Part shown: piece after piece, positions 26,550 to 34,542 of the stretch
Layout of the letters: the number at the start of each line of letters is the position of its first letter
How positions within the stretch are numbered: position 1 is the first letter of the stretch
Assembly: GCA_035294725.1 (NCBI GenBank)
Contig: DATGKK010000086.1
Location: forward strand, 1-49,499
Reading direction: 5' to 3'
Source: DATGKK01 sp035294725
Lineage (GTDB): Bacteria > Actinomycetota > Acidimicrobiia > Acidimicrobiales > Bog-793
DNA: 49,499 nt
Notes under the pieces: generated by a model
Told to the model about the DNA's origin: nothing
The model's database searches: none
Seen by the model: only the letters and a program-made list of their open reading frames with translations
Made by a program: the position numbers and the translations under genes

Positions 26550-27137
26550 GTGATGGGCGTGGACAGCGACGACCAGGCCGGGGACCAACTCGACGTGGAG
26601 GCGCTCTACCGCCGTGACGCGGGAGCGATCCACCGGTTTGCGCGGCGGGCGGGCGCGTCGGAGGCTGACGCCGAGGACCTGACCCAGGCGGCATTCCTGA
26701 AGGCGATCGAGCGGCCGCCGGCGCCGAACGACAGCAGCGCTCCGGGCAGGGCATGGCTCCACACCGTCGCAGCGAACCTGATGCGGGACCGGTGGCGCGA
26801 GGGTGCGCGGGCGCAACGTCGCGGGATCGGCTCCGCAAGCGGGGCGCTCGCCGCCGGCGCCGACCAGCCAGAGGAGGCCGCGATGGCGGAGGCCGAACGG
26901 GTGCTCGTGCGCATGGCCATGGCCGCGCTGCCCGACGAGTCCCGAAGGATCCTCCTCATGCGGGTCGTCGAGGGACGATCGAGCGCCGAGGTGGCCGAGG
27001 TGCTCGGCCGGACTGCCGACAGCGTCCGCCAGGCCCAGCTGCGGGCGCTGCGGTCGCTCGAGCGGCAGCTCCGCAGGCTGGGGTGGGCTCCGCACGTCGA
27101 CGACCGGGGACGACCACGCAGAGGAGGTGCACTCTGA
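26550..27137 (+). CDS. ECF-type RNA polymerase sigma factor
   Basis: 195-residue extracytoplasmic-function sigma factor. Region 2 shows ALYRRDAGAIHRFARRAGASEADAEDLTQAAFLKA and a WLHTVAANLMRDRWRE stretch; region 4 shows ALPDESRRILLMRVVEGRSSAEVAEVLGRTADSVRQAQLRALRSL, a clear helix-turn-helix for -35 recognition. The linker is Ala/Gly-rich. Its stop overlaps by 1 nt (TGATG) the start of a membrane protein that is probably its regulator. Starts at GTG 26550, ATG 26553 or GTG 26559 are all possible. It interrupts the ethylmalonyl-CoA genes, although no functional tie is visible. Confidence 0.9.
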   Translation: MMGVDSDDQAGDQLDVEALYRRDAGAIHRFARRAGASEADAEDLTQAAFLKAIERPPAPNDSSAPGRAWLHTVAANLMRDRWREGARAQRRGIGSASGALAAGADQPEEAAMAEAERVLVRMAMAALPDESRRILLMRVVEGRSSAEVAEVLGRTADSVRQAQLRALRSLERQLRRLGWAPHVDDRGRPRRGGAL

Positions 27138-28555
27138 TGAGGACCGCACGAGAGCGGCGCACTGAGCTGGAGCTCGACGCCGCCATCGACAGCCTGGCCG
27201 GCCGGGGCGGCTCGGCCGGGAGGGCGCTGCCCGACCGCGGCGAGCTCGCCGGGCTCTGCGAGACCGCCCTCCTCGTCCGCAGGCACGCCGGCGACGAGCC
27301 GCTCGCTCCGCTCGCCAGCGAGACCGGCGACGAGGGCGCGGCACCACAAGGGGCGCGGCACCGGCCAGGTCTTGGCCGGGTCGCCGCCGCCGCCCTCCTC
27401 GTCGCCGCCGCCGCCGTTGGCGCTCTGCTCGCGAGAGCGGACCACTCCGTTCAGTCCCCGGCGAGCGGGACGGGCCGCTGCCTGGGCCAGGTGCGGGCCG
27501 TCGAGACCGACGGTGCCCACCTCCCCGCTCCCGTGCTCACGAACGTGCTGCTCCAAGCCCGTGCCGGCGGGGACCCCTGCCCGGCGCTGCCGGTCCTGTG
27601 GGTCGCCACGACCTGGGCCAAGGCCGGGTGGGGCCCGGGAGGGACCCCGGGCGGCCCGGCCTACGCGGTCGAGCTCCGTGGGACCTTCTACAGCGACCCG
27701 TACCGCCGGAGCGGCCGCCCGAGCCACGAGAGCCGCCTCCTCGCCTCTCGCAACGTGAGCGTCATCGTCGGGGGCTTCTCCGGACCGATCGGCCGGCTCG
27801 GCACCGTGCATGAGCTGTACCTGCGCCCGGTGCCCGCGCCGCCGAGGCCCCCCTCGTGGATGCTGCGAGAGCTTCAAGCCGCCGCCTCCGGCTCGCGCCA
27901 GCCGGTCCGGGTGCGGTGGGTCGAGACGACCCTCCCTGAGCTCCGCCGGATCGCACCCGGTGTCCACTGGGCGGCGTCCGAGTACCAGGGCGACCGGTAC
28001 CGCGCCTACGTGGCCGAGCTCTTCGGCGCCGGCCTCGCCGGCGGTCGCCCCTCGCTGTTCGACGTCTTCATCGAGGGCTCGAGCCTCGCCCCGGGGACGC
28101 GACGGCCGATCGGGCTTGACGGTGGTGGCCTCCAGGCCGGCGTCCCGCGGGCCTGGAAGCCGGTGGCAGCCCTGTTGCGGCGGAGCTCCGCCCACACGTG
28201 GTGGCTCCCGGCACCGCTGCCCACCAGCCTCCCAGCCTGGGTCCGCCGCGAGGTCGAGCTCAACCTCCCCAAAGGGCCCGGCAGGCCGTCGGTGCGGTGG
28301 CTCGTCACGACGGCCGGGCGGCTCGAGCGGCTCGCGCCGTACGAGACCGCCGTGCCCGCCACGATGCCGTCGCCCACACCGGTCTGGATCGTCGAGGTCT
28401 CGTCCGCCCGGTCGAGGGCGGTCACCACGCTCGTCTACACGAGGTACCCGGGCCGCAGCGGGATCGACCTCGGCTCCGGCGGGCTGGAGCTGCCGCCCGG
28501 GCGGTCTCTCTCGGCCCTTGGCACCTTCCGGACCGCCCGCATCGCGCCCTCATAG
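27137..28555 (+). CDS. Membrane protein coupled to ECF sigma, putative anti-sigma/sensor with three repeats
   Basis: 472-residue protein whose ATG overlaps the sigma factor stop. Residues 1-80 are cytosolic and charged, 81-99 form one Ala-rich transmembrane helix, and the rest is extracytoplasmic. No zinc anti-sigma (HxxxCxxC) motif is seen. The outer part contains three degenerate repeats marked by WVATT (155), WVETT (261) and WLVTT (388), each preceded by a Pro-x-V/W hydrophobic helix and followed by a Y/W-x-V-E-L/V strand. The gene order and one-helix topology suggest an anti-sigma factor or envelope sensor that controls the ECF protein. The family is not recognised. It ends with a 6-nt overlap with the convergent EamA gene. 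Confidence 0.7.
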   Translation: MRTARERRTELELDAAIDSLAGRGGSAGRALPDRGELAGLCETALLVRRHAGDEPLAPLASETGDEGAAPQGARHRPGLGRVAAAALLVAAAAVGALLARADHSVQSPASGTGRCLGQVRAVETDGAHLPAPVLTNVLLQARAGGDPCPALPVLWVATTWAKAGWGPGGTPGGPAYAVELRGTFYSDPYRRSGRPSHESRLLASRNVSVIVGGFSGPIGRLGTVHELYLRPVPAPPRPPSWMLRELQAAASGSRQPVRVRWVETTLPELRRIAPGVHWAASEYQGDRYRAYVAELFGAGLAGGRPSLFDVFIEGSSLAPGTRRPIGLDGGGLQAGVPRAWKPVAALLRRSSAHTWWLPAPLPTSLPAWVRREVELNLPKGPGRPSVRWLVTTAGRLERLAPYETAVPATMPSPTPVWIVEVSSARSRAVTTLVYTRYPGRSGIDLGSGGLELPPGRSLSALGTFRTARIAPS

Positions 28556-29398
28556 CGCGATCAGCACGATCCCGCCGGCCACGATCACGGCCGAGACCAC
28601 CCTCCTTGCTCCAAAGCCCTCCTTGAACACGAGGGCTCCCATGACCGCTCCAGAGATGACGCCGGTCTCGCGGAGGGCGGACACCTCGGCGAGCGGCGCC
28701 CGCTGCTGGGACCAGAGCACGATCCCGTAGGCGACGACCGAGAGCACGCCCGCGGCGGCGCCCCGCCAGGGCAGCCCGCCGGCCACCCACGCCCGCGGCG
28801 GCCGCACGGCCGCCGCGACAAGGGCGAAGACCGGGCCCTGGAGGAGGAAGAGCAGGGCGGTGTAGGAGTACGGGTCGGAGGTGTGGCGCACGCCGAGCCC
28901 GTCCACGAGCGAGTAGCCGGCGATCGCCACACCGGTGAGGAGGGCCGCACCGACGGCAGGCGCCTCGCTCCGGTCGGGACGACCCGAGGTGAGCGCGAGG
29001 CTCATGAGGCCGGCCCCGAGCAGCACCACGCCGGCGAGCGCGGCCGGGCTCAGGTGCTCGCCGGCGATCACGCCGGCGCCGAGCGCCACGAGGAGCGGGG
29101 CGGTGCCCCTCGCGATCGGGTAGGTCTGGTTGAACGCGCCGAGGCGGTAGGCCCTGATGAGGGCGAAGTTGTAGGCGACGTGGATCCCGGCCGAGGCGAG
29201 GGCGAACCCGATCGCCGCCTTCGCCGGCAGCCCGGTGAGGGCGATCCCGATCGCTCCGAGCACTGCTGCCGTGAGACCGATCCAGGCAATGACGGTGACG
29301 CGGTCCTCGATCGCCTTCGTGATGGCGTTCCAGCTGGCGTGGAGGACGCCGGCGGCGAGGACGAGGAGGAGGATCCCGGCGGTGAGCTCGCGGTGCAA
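28550..29398 (-). CDS. EamA/DMT-superfamily transporter (TTG start)
   Basis: 282-residue membrane protein with ten hydrophobic segments in two EamA repeats. Signature stretches include AAGVLHASWNAITKAI in helix 1, IARGTAPLLVALGAGVIAGE closing the first repeat, and ALRETGVISGAVMGALVFKE in the second. An in-frame TAG lies two codons before the TTG at 29398, and no ATG or GTG occurs before the first transmembrane helix, so the TTG start is needed. The gene starts 3 nt after the stop of a small ORF behind the acyl-CoA carboxylase and may be the last member of the ccr-epimerase-carboxylase operon. Its substrate is unknown; export of an organic acid would be compatible with that context but is speculative. 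Confidence 0.8.
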   Translation of the reverse strand: MHRELTAGILLLVLAAGVLHASWNAITKAIEDRVTVIAWIGLTAAVLGAIGIALTGLPAKAAIGFALASAGIHVAYNFALIRAYRLGAFNQTYPIARGTAPLLVALGAGVIAGEHLSPAALAGVVLLGAGLMSLALTSGRPDRSEAPAVGAALLTGVAIAGYSLVDGLGVRHTSDPYSYTALLFLLQGPVFALVAAAVRPPRAWVAGGLPWRGAAAGVLSVVAYGIVLWSQQRAPLAEVSALRETGVISGAVMGALVFKEGFGARRVVSAVIVAGGIVLIAL

Positions 29399-29401
29399 GC
29401 G

Positions 29402-29692
29402 CTACGCGCCCTCGGTGCCCACCTGGCCGTGCTCGCCGTGCGTCACCGTCCAGGGGCGGTCGCGCCGGAGTGGGAGGGGCTTCGACCACCAGCGGCCGGA
29501 GAACCGCCAGACGTACTCCGGGCCCCCCCGCTCCTGAGCGTGCCCAGGGCCCGGCCCGCGGCCGCGCGGCCCGGGGCGGGGCCAGCAGGCGTCGACCGCC
29601 GAGGCGATGGCGGCGACGACGTCGGGTGGGGCGGACAGCGCTCCGCTCGCGACCGGCTGCACGGCGCCGTGGCTTCCGGTGGGAACCGTCAC
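29402..29692 (-). CDS. Small protein after carboxyltransferase, possible carboxylase accessory subunit
   Basis: 96-residue protein beginning with GTG 7 nt after the carboxyltransferase stop. It has an amphipathic helix (DVVAAIASAVDACW), a Pro/Gly-rich linker, and an aromatic/basic C-terminus (YVWRFSGRWWSKPLPLRRDRPW region). Actinobacterial acyl-CoA carboxylases often have a small epsilon-type protein encoded next to the beta subunit, so position and size suggest such a role. Sequence similarity to known epsilon subunits is not obvious to me. It lies in the same transcription unit as ccr, the epimerase and the EamA gene. Confidence 0.6.
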   Translation of the reverse strand: MTVPTGSHGAVQPVASGALSAPPDVVAAIASAVDACWPRPGPRGRGPGPGHAQERGGPEYVWRFSGRWWSKPLPLRRDRPWTVTHGEHGQVGTEGA

Positions 29693-29699
29693 CTCGCCC

Positions 29700-31346
29700 T
29701 CACAGCGGCATGTTCCCGTGCTTGCGGCGAGGGAGCTCCTCCCGCTTGGAGGCGAGGAGGTCGAGCGCCCGGGCGATCACCCTCCGGGTCTCTGCTGGAT
29801 CGATCACGTCGTCGACGAAGCCCCGCTCCGCCGCCACGTAGGGGTTCGCGAAGGTCTCGGTGTACTCCTCGACGAGCTCGGCCCGCCGCGCGACGGGGTC
29901 CGCAGCGTCGGCGAGCTCCCGCCGGTAGATGATCTCGACTGCGCCCTGCGGGCCCATCACCGCCAGCTCGGCCGAGGGCCACGCGTAGGCGAAGTCCGTC
30001 CCGATCGACTTCGAGTCCATGACGACGTAGGCGCCCCCGTACGCCTTGCGGGTGATGATCTGGATGCGGGGGACTGTGGCCTCGCAGTAGGCGTAGAGCA
30101 GCTTCGCCCCGTGCCGGATGATCCCGCCGTACTCCTGGTCCGTCCCGGGCATGAACCCCGGCACGTCGACGAAGGTCACGAGCGGGATGTTGAAGGCGTC
30201 GCAGGTGCGCACGAACCGGGCGCCCTTCTCCGAGGAGTCGATGTCGAGCACTCCCGCCAGCACCGCCGGCTGGTTGCCGACGATGCCGACCACCCGGCCG
30301 GCGATCCGGGCGAATCCGCAGGTGAGGCTGCCCGCCCAGTGGGGGAAGTACTCGAAGTACTCCCCGTCGTCGACGACGAGCCCGATGACCTTGCGCATGT
30401 CGTAGGGCTGGTTCGGGCTCGGCGGGACGATCTCGCGCAGCTCCGGCACGAGGGCGTCGGCGTCCTCCGGGCGCTCGGCCATCGGCGGCGTCTCGAGGTT
30501 GTTCGAAGGCAGGAAGGAGAGGAGGTACCTCACCTCGTCGAGGCAGGACTTCTCGTCGGCCGCCACGAACGTCGCCACCCCGGAGCGGGTGGCGTGGCTC
30601 ATGGCGCCGCCGAGCTGCTCGAGGGTGACCGACTCACCCGTGACGGTCTTCACGACGTCGGGGCCCGTGATGAACATGTGGCTCGTCTCGTGCACCATGA
30701 AGATGAAGTCGGTCATGGCCGGGGAGTAGACCGCACCTCCGGCACAGGGACCGAGGATCACGGAGATCTGGGGCACAACGCCCGAGGCGAGCACGTTGCG
30801 GAAGAAGATGCCGCCGTAGCCGTGGAGGGCGACGACGCCCTCCTGGATCCGCGCGCCGCCGCCGTCGTTGAGGCCGATCACCGGCACTCCGACGCTCAAG
30901 GCGAGGTCCATCAGCTTGTGGATCTTCTCGCCGTGCGCCTCGCCGAGGGCACCCCCGAAGAGGGTGAAGTCCTGCGAGTAGACGCACACGCGCCGGCCGT
31001 CGATCGTCCCGAAGCCGGTGATGACGCCGTCGGTGTAGGGCTTGGTCCGCGCGAGCCCGGCCGCCGTGGAGCGATGTCGCACGAGCAGGTCGACCTCTTG
31101 GAACGAGCCCTCGTCCAGCAGGTACTCGATGCGCTCCCGGGCGAGCATCTTCCCCTTCGCCCGCTGGGACTGGACCGAGCGCTCGGTGCCCGGGTGCATG
31201 GCCTGGGCCTTTCGCTCCTCGAGCGTGCGAAGGCGCGCCGCCATCGAGTGGTCGGTGTGGGCACCGGTTCGAGGGGCGCTCCCGAGGGCGCCGTCGGCAC
31301 CTTCGGGGGCAGCGGTGGGGGAAGCCGTCGCCGACTGATCAGACAT
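29700..31346 (-). CDS. pccB: Acyl-CoA (propionyl/methylmalonyl) carboxyltransferase beta subunit
   Basis: 548-residue carboxyltransferase that transfers CO2 from carboxybiotin to an acyl-CoA, typically propionyl-CoA to methylmalonyl-CoA. Crotonase-fold landmarks are ARERIEYLLDEGSFQE, VYSQDFTLFGGALGEAHGEKI, NDGGGARIQEGV, ILGPCAGGAVYSPAMTDF, FVDVPGFMPGTDQEYGGIIRHGAKLLYAY and the KAYGGAYVVMDS region. The ATG at 31346 leaves about 30 low-complexity residues before the conserved part, so a later start is possible. It lies 78 nt after the epimerase gene. In the ethylmalonyl-CoA pathway this enzyme handles the propionyl-CoA released by malyl-CoA lyase. No biotin carboxylase subunit is present in the window. 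Confidence 0.92.
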   Translation of the reverse strand: MSDQSATASPTAAPEGADGALGSAPRTGAHTDHSMAARLRTLEERKAQAMHPGTERSVQSQRAKGKMLARERIEYLLDEGSFQEVDLLVRHRSTAAGLARTKPYTDGVITGFGTIDGRRVCVYSQDFTLFGGALGEAHGEKIHKLMDLALSVGVPVIGLNDGGGARIQEGVVALHGYGGIFFRNVLASGVVPQISVILGPCAGGAVYSPAMTDFIFMVHETSHMFITGPDVVKTVTGESVTLEQLGGAMSHATRSGVATFVAADEKSCLDEVRYLLSFLPSNNLETPPMAERPEDADALVPELREIVPPSPNQPYDMRKVIGLVVDDGEYFEYFPHWAGSLTCGFARIAGRVVGIVGNQPAVLAGVLDIDSSEKGARFVRTCDAFNIPLVTFVDVPGFMPGTDQEYGGIIRHGAKLLYAYCEATVPRIQIITRKAYGGAYVVMDSKSIGTDFAYAWPSAELAVMGPQGAVEIIYRRELADAADPVARRAELVEEYTETFANPYVAAERGFVDDVIDPAETRRVIARALDLLASKREELPRRKHGNMPL

Positions 31347-31424
31347 GCGCGAAGGCTACCTGCGCCCCCGGTGGCGCTCACATCCGGCGGTCGCACGGGG
31401 TGATCGCTCGGAGCCGGGCACCGG

Positions 31425-31850
31425 CTACTCCTCGACGAGCTCGATCAGGGTGCCGAAGCTCGACTTCGGGTGGACGAAGGCGACGGTGGTCCCCCGCGAG
31501 CCCGGGCGCGGCACCTCGTCGATCGTGGTCGCCCCGGCCTGCTTCATCGAGCGGAGCGCCGCCGCGCAGTCCGTCACCCGGTAGCCGACGTGGTGGACTC
31601 CCTCCCCCTTTCGCTCGAGGTACCTCGCTACGGGCGAGTCCTCCCGGGTCGGGGTGAGGAGCTGGACGTAGGAGTCGGCCACCTTGAGCAGCGCCTCCTC
31701 GACGCCGTCGGACTCGACCCGCTCCCGGTGGGCGACGGTCGCCCCGAGGGTCCGCTCGTACCACGAGACCGCCGCCTCGAGGTCGCGCACGGCGATCGCC
31801 ACGTGGTCGATCTCGGTCAGCTCGAAGGAGTCGTCGCGAGGAGCGCTCAT
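31425..31850 (-). CDS. Methylmalonyl-/ethylmalonyl-CoA epimerase (VOC fold)
   Basis: 141-residue vicinal-oxygen-chelate protein that epimerises the 2-position of methylmalonyl-CoA or ethylmalonyl-CoA. Motifs: EIDHVAIAVRDLEAAVSWYERTLG with a metal His, the Gln in YVQLLTP, GEGVHHVGYRV with His residues, and VAFVHPKSSFGTLIELVE with the terminal Glu. These match metal-binding His/Gln/His/Glu positions of the family. The ATG overlaps the ccr stop by 4 nt, so it is translated with ccr. That pairing points to ethylmalonyl-CoA as one substrate, since Ccr makes the 2S form and the mutase uses the 2R form. Confidence 0.92.
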   Translation of the reverse strand: MSAPRDDSFELTEIDHVAIAVRDLEAAVSWYERTLGATVAHRERVESDGVEEALLKVADSYVQLLTPTREDSPVARYLERKGEGVHHVGYRVTDCAAALRSMKQAGATTIDEVPRPGSRGTTVAFVHPKSSFGTLIELVEE

Positions 31851-33187
31851 GCGCCGAGCCTCCGGAACGCCGTGATCTTCTCCTCGCCCACCTTCTGGCG
31901 CAGCTCGGGGTCGGTGACCCCGAGCCCCTCGGAGGGCGAGAGGCAGAGGACGCCGATCTTGCCCTCGTGGAGGTTCCCGTGCACCTGCGCCGTCGCCTCG
32001 CCCACCTCGACAAGCGGGTAGACAGCCGAGAGGATGGGTTGGATCTTGCCGAGGGCGATGAGCCGGTTCGCGTCCCAGGCCTCCCGGTAGTTGGCGAAGT
32101 GGGACGACTTGATCTGCTTCAGTTTCATCCACAGGTGGCGGTTGTCGTACTCGATCATGTAGCCGGAGGTGGCGGCACAGGTCACGACGGTGCCGCCCCG
32201 CTTCGCCACGAACACCGACGCCCCCATCGTCTGGCGGCCAGGATGCTCGAAGACGATGTCGGGATCCTCCCCGACGAGCGCCCGGATGTCCTTGCCGAAC
32301 CTGCGCCACTCCGACTCGTCCTGGGTGTGCTCGTCGGACCAGAAGCGGTAGGCCTTCGCGGCCCGGTCGATGGCGGCCTCGCACCCGAGCGCCTCGAGGA
32401 GCTTGATCTTCGAGGCGGAGCTCACGACGCCGACCGGGATGCCGCCGCCGTTCAGCACGTACTGGACGGCGTAGCCGCCGAGCCCTCCCGTCGCGCCCCA
32501 GATGAGCACCACGTCCCCCTGCTTCATGCCGGCTCCGTTGCGCGAGACGAGCATCCGGTAGGCGGTCGAGTTGCACAGCGCGTTGCAGGCAGCCTCCTCC
32601 CAGGTGAGGTGGGCCGGCTTCGGCATGAGCTGGTTGGCCTTCACCAGCGCGAGGTCGGCGAGCCCACCGAAGTTCGTCTCGAAGCCCCAGATGCGCTGGT
32701 TCGCCGCCAGCATCGAGTCGTCGTGTGCCGTCGGGTCCTGGTCGTCGACGTAGTTGCAGTGGATGACGACCCGGTCCCCGACCTTCCAGTTGCGCACCGC
32801 CGACCCGGTTCGCAGCACCACCCCTGAGGCGTCGGAGCCGACGACGTGGTACGGCAGGTCATGGCGGGCCCCCCAGACGCTCTCCTTGCCGAGCCGGGCG
32901 AGGAACCCGAAGGTGGGCAACGGCTCGAAGATGGAGGTCCAGACCGTGTTGAAGTTGATGGCTGAGGCCATCACGGCGACGTAGCACTCGTCGGGGGCGA
33001 GCTCGGGGACGGCGACCTCGCCGACCTGGAGCGACTTTCGCGGGTCCTTCTCCGGCGACGAGAGCCCTTCGAACATCCCGATGTCGTCGAGCCTGACGAA
33101 GGCGGCCCGGTAGGACTCTGGCAGCGGCAGCGCGGCGAGCTCCTCCGAGCTCGCTCCGGTGAGGATGGCGTCACGGATGGCGTCCAT
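31847..33187 (-). CDS. ccr: Crotonyl-CoA carboxylase/reductase
   Basis: NADPH-dependent reductive carboxylase of the MDR superfamily, 446 residues, converting crotonyl-CoA plus CO2 to (2S)-ethylmalonyl-CoA. Nucleotide binding is at WGATGGLGGYAVQ. The four CO2-binding residues known from Kitasatospora Ccr (Asn81, Phe170, Glu171, His365) have equivalents here as Asn80 (INFNTVW), Phe169-Glu170 (WGFET) and His363 (SSHFANYREA), which supports carboxylation and not just reduction. The ATG at 33187 is preferred because the protein then begins like other Ccr proteins; the frame extends 13 codons upstream. It is divergent from the thiolase gene and heads the epimerase-carboxylase operon. Confidence 0.95.
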   Translation of the reverse strand: MDAIRDAILTGASSEELAALPLPESYRAAFVRLDDIGMFEGLSSPEKDPRKSLQVGEVAVPELAPDECYVAVMASAINFNTVWTSIFEPLPTFGFLARLGKESVWGARHDLPYHVVGSDASGVVLRTGSAVRNWKVGDRVVIHCNYVDDQDPTAHDDSMLAANQRIWGFETNFGGLADLALVKANQLMPKPAHLTWEEAACNALCNSTAYRMLVSRNGAGMKQGDVVLIWGATGGLGGYAVQYVLNGGGIPVGVVSSASKIKLLEALGCEAAIDRAAKAYRFWSDEHTQDESEWRRFGKDIRALVGEDPDIVFEHPGRQTMGASVFVAKRGGTVVTCAATSGYMIEYDNRHLWMKLKQIKSSHFANYREAWDANRLIALGKIQPILSAVYPLVEVGEATAQVHGNLHEGKIGVLCLSPSEGLGVTDPELRQKVGEEKITAFRRLGA

Positions 33188-33224
33188 CGCTGGAGCGTAC
33201 CCTGCGGTCACTTGCCCGGCCCAC

Positions 33225-33253
33225 ACGACATCGGGACCGGGCGCCGTTAGGCT
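33225..33253 (+). promoter_or_regulatory. Candidate promoter for the thiolase gene
   Basis: ACGACA at 33225-33230 and TAGGCT at 33248-33253, separated by 17 nt, sit in the ccr/thiolase divergent gap. The -10 follows the actinobacterial TAnnnT pattern and the -35 keeps GACA. This gives a leader of about 50 nt before the ATG at 33310. Confidence 0.45.
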
Positions 33254-33309
33254 CTCGGCGAACGACCGAGCCGTCGGGCGGCGGCGGCGACGACAGACGC
33301 GAGGTGGAC

Positions 33310-34494
33310 ATGGCCGGTTCCGTGATTGCCGCAGGGGCGCGGACCCCGATCGGAAAGCTCGCCGGCGCGCTCGCCGGGTTCAGCGCAATGGACCTTGGCG
33401 GGCTCGCGATCGCAGCCGCGCTCGAGCGTGCCGGGATCTCCCCGGACGCCGTCGACTACGTCGTCATGGGCCAGGTCCTCCAGGCCGGCCAGGGCCAGAT
33501 CACCGCCCGGCAGGCAGCGGTCAAGGCCGGGGTCCCGATGTCGGTGCCGGCGACGACCGTCAACAAGGTCTGCCTCTCGGGGCTGAACGCGCTCCACCTC
33601 GCCGACCTCATGATCAAGGCCGGAGAGGCCGAGGTCGTCGTCGCCGGTGGCATGGAGTCGATGACGCAGGCTCCCTACCTGCTGCCGGGCGCCCGGTCCG
33701 GGTACCGCCTCGGCGACCAGAAGGTCGTCGACTCCATGATGTACGACGGCCTGTTCTGCGCCTTCGACCACTGCGCCATGGGTGCCGGCACGGAGCGCTA
33801 CAGCCGGGCGGCCGAGATCTCCCGCGAGCGCCAGGACGCCTTCGCCGCCGCCTCGCACGAGCGAGCGGCGGCCGCGATCAAAGAGGGGCGCCTCTCGGAG
33901 GAGATCACGCCCGTCTCGGTCCCCCAGCGCAAGGGGGACCCGGTCGTGGTCGACACCGACGAGGGCGTCCGGCCCGAGACGACCGTCGAGTCGCTCGGGA
34001 AGCTGAAGGGTGCCTTCGAGCCCGACGGCGCCATCACCGCCGGCAACGCGAGCCAGATCTCCGACGGAGCGGCCGCTCTGGTCGTCGTCTCCCGGGCTAG
34101 GGCCGAACAGCTCGGCGTCACGCCGCTCGGGGAGATCGTCGGGTACGGCCAGGTCGCGGGTCCTGACGCCTCGCTCCTCACCCAGCCCTCCCGGGCCATC
34201 GCCGACGCCCTCGAGCGATCGGGGTCCAGCCTCGGCTCGGTCGACCTGTTCGAGATCAACGAGGCCTTCGCCGCGGTGGGCGTCGCCTCCATGGACGACC
34301 TCGGCATCACGGGCGAGGTCACCAACGTGAACGGCGGAGCGATCGCGCTCGGTCACCCGATCGGGATGTCCGGCGCCCGCCTGGCGCTGACGGCGCTGAT
34401 GGAGCTGCGTCGGCGAGGTGGGGGCACTGCCGCGGTCGCGCTCTGCGGCGGTGGTGGCCAGGGCGACGCCGCCCTCGTGCGCACGATTGCCTGA
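33310..34494 (+). CDS. Acetyl-CoA C-acetyltransferase (acetoacetyl-CoA thiolase)
   Basis: 394-residue thiolase that condenses two acetyl-CoA to acetoacetyl-CoA or runs in reverse. The catalytic set is complete: Cys88 (NKVCLSG), His349 (GGAIALGHPIG) and Cys379 (VALCGGGGQG), with NEAFAAVG as well. The ATG at 33310 is chosen because GAGGTGG directly precedes it; a GTG two codons earlier is possible. It is divergent from ccr and, with the 3-hydroxybutyryl-CoA dehydrogenase 10 kb away, provides the entry steps to crotonyl-CoA for the ethylmalonyl-CoA pathway or for polyhydroxybutyrate. The thiolase-like protein in the TetR operon is of a different type and lacks these cysteines. Confidence 0.93.
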   Translation: MAGSVIAAGARTPIGKLAGALAGFSAMDLGGLAIAAALERAGISPDAVDYVVMGQVLQAGQGQITARQAAVKAGVPMSVPATTVNKVCLSGLNALHLADLMIKAGEAEVVVAGGMESMTQAPYLLPGARSGYRLGDQKVVDSMMYDGLFCAFDHCAMGAGTERYSRAAEISRERQDAFAAASHERAAAAIKEGRLSEEITPVSVPQRKGDPVVVDTDEGVRPETTVESLGKLKGAFEPDGAITAGNASQISDGAAALVVVSRARAEQLGVTPLGEIVGYGQVAGPDASLLTQPSRAIADALERSGSSLGSVDLFEINEAFAAVGVASMDDLGITGEVTNVNGGAIALGHPIGMSGARLALTALMELRRRGGGTAAVALCGGGGQGDAALVRTIA

Positions 34495-34542
34495 GGAACC
34501 GCTCGAAGGTCGCCCGGCACAGGGCTGAGAATCAGCGCCTGG

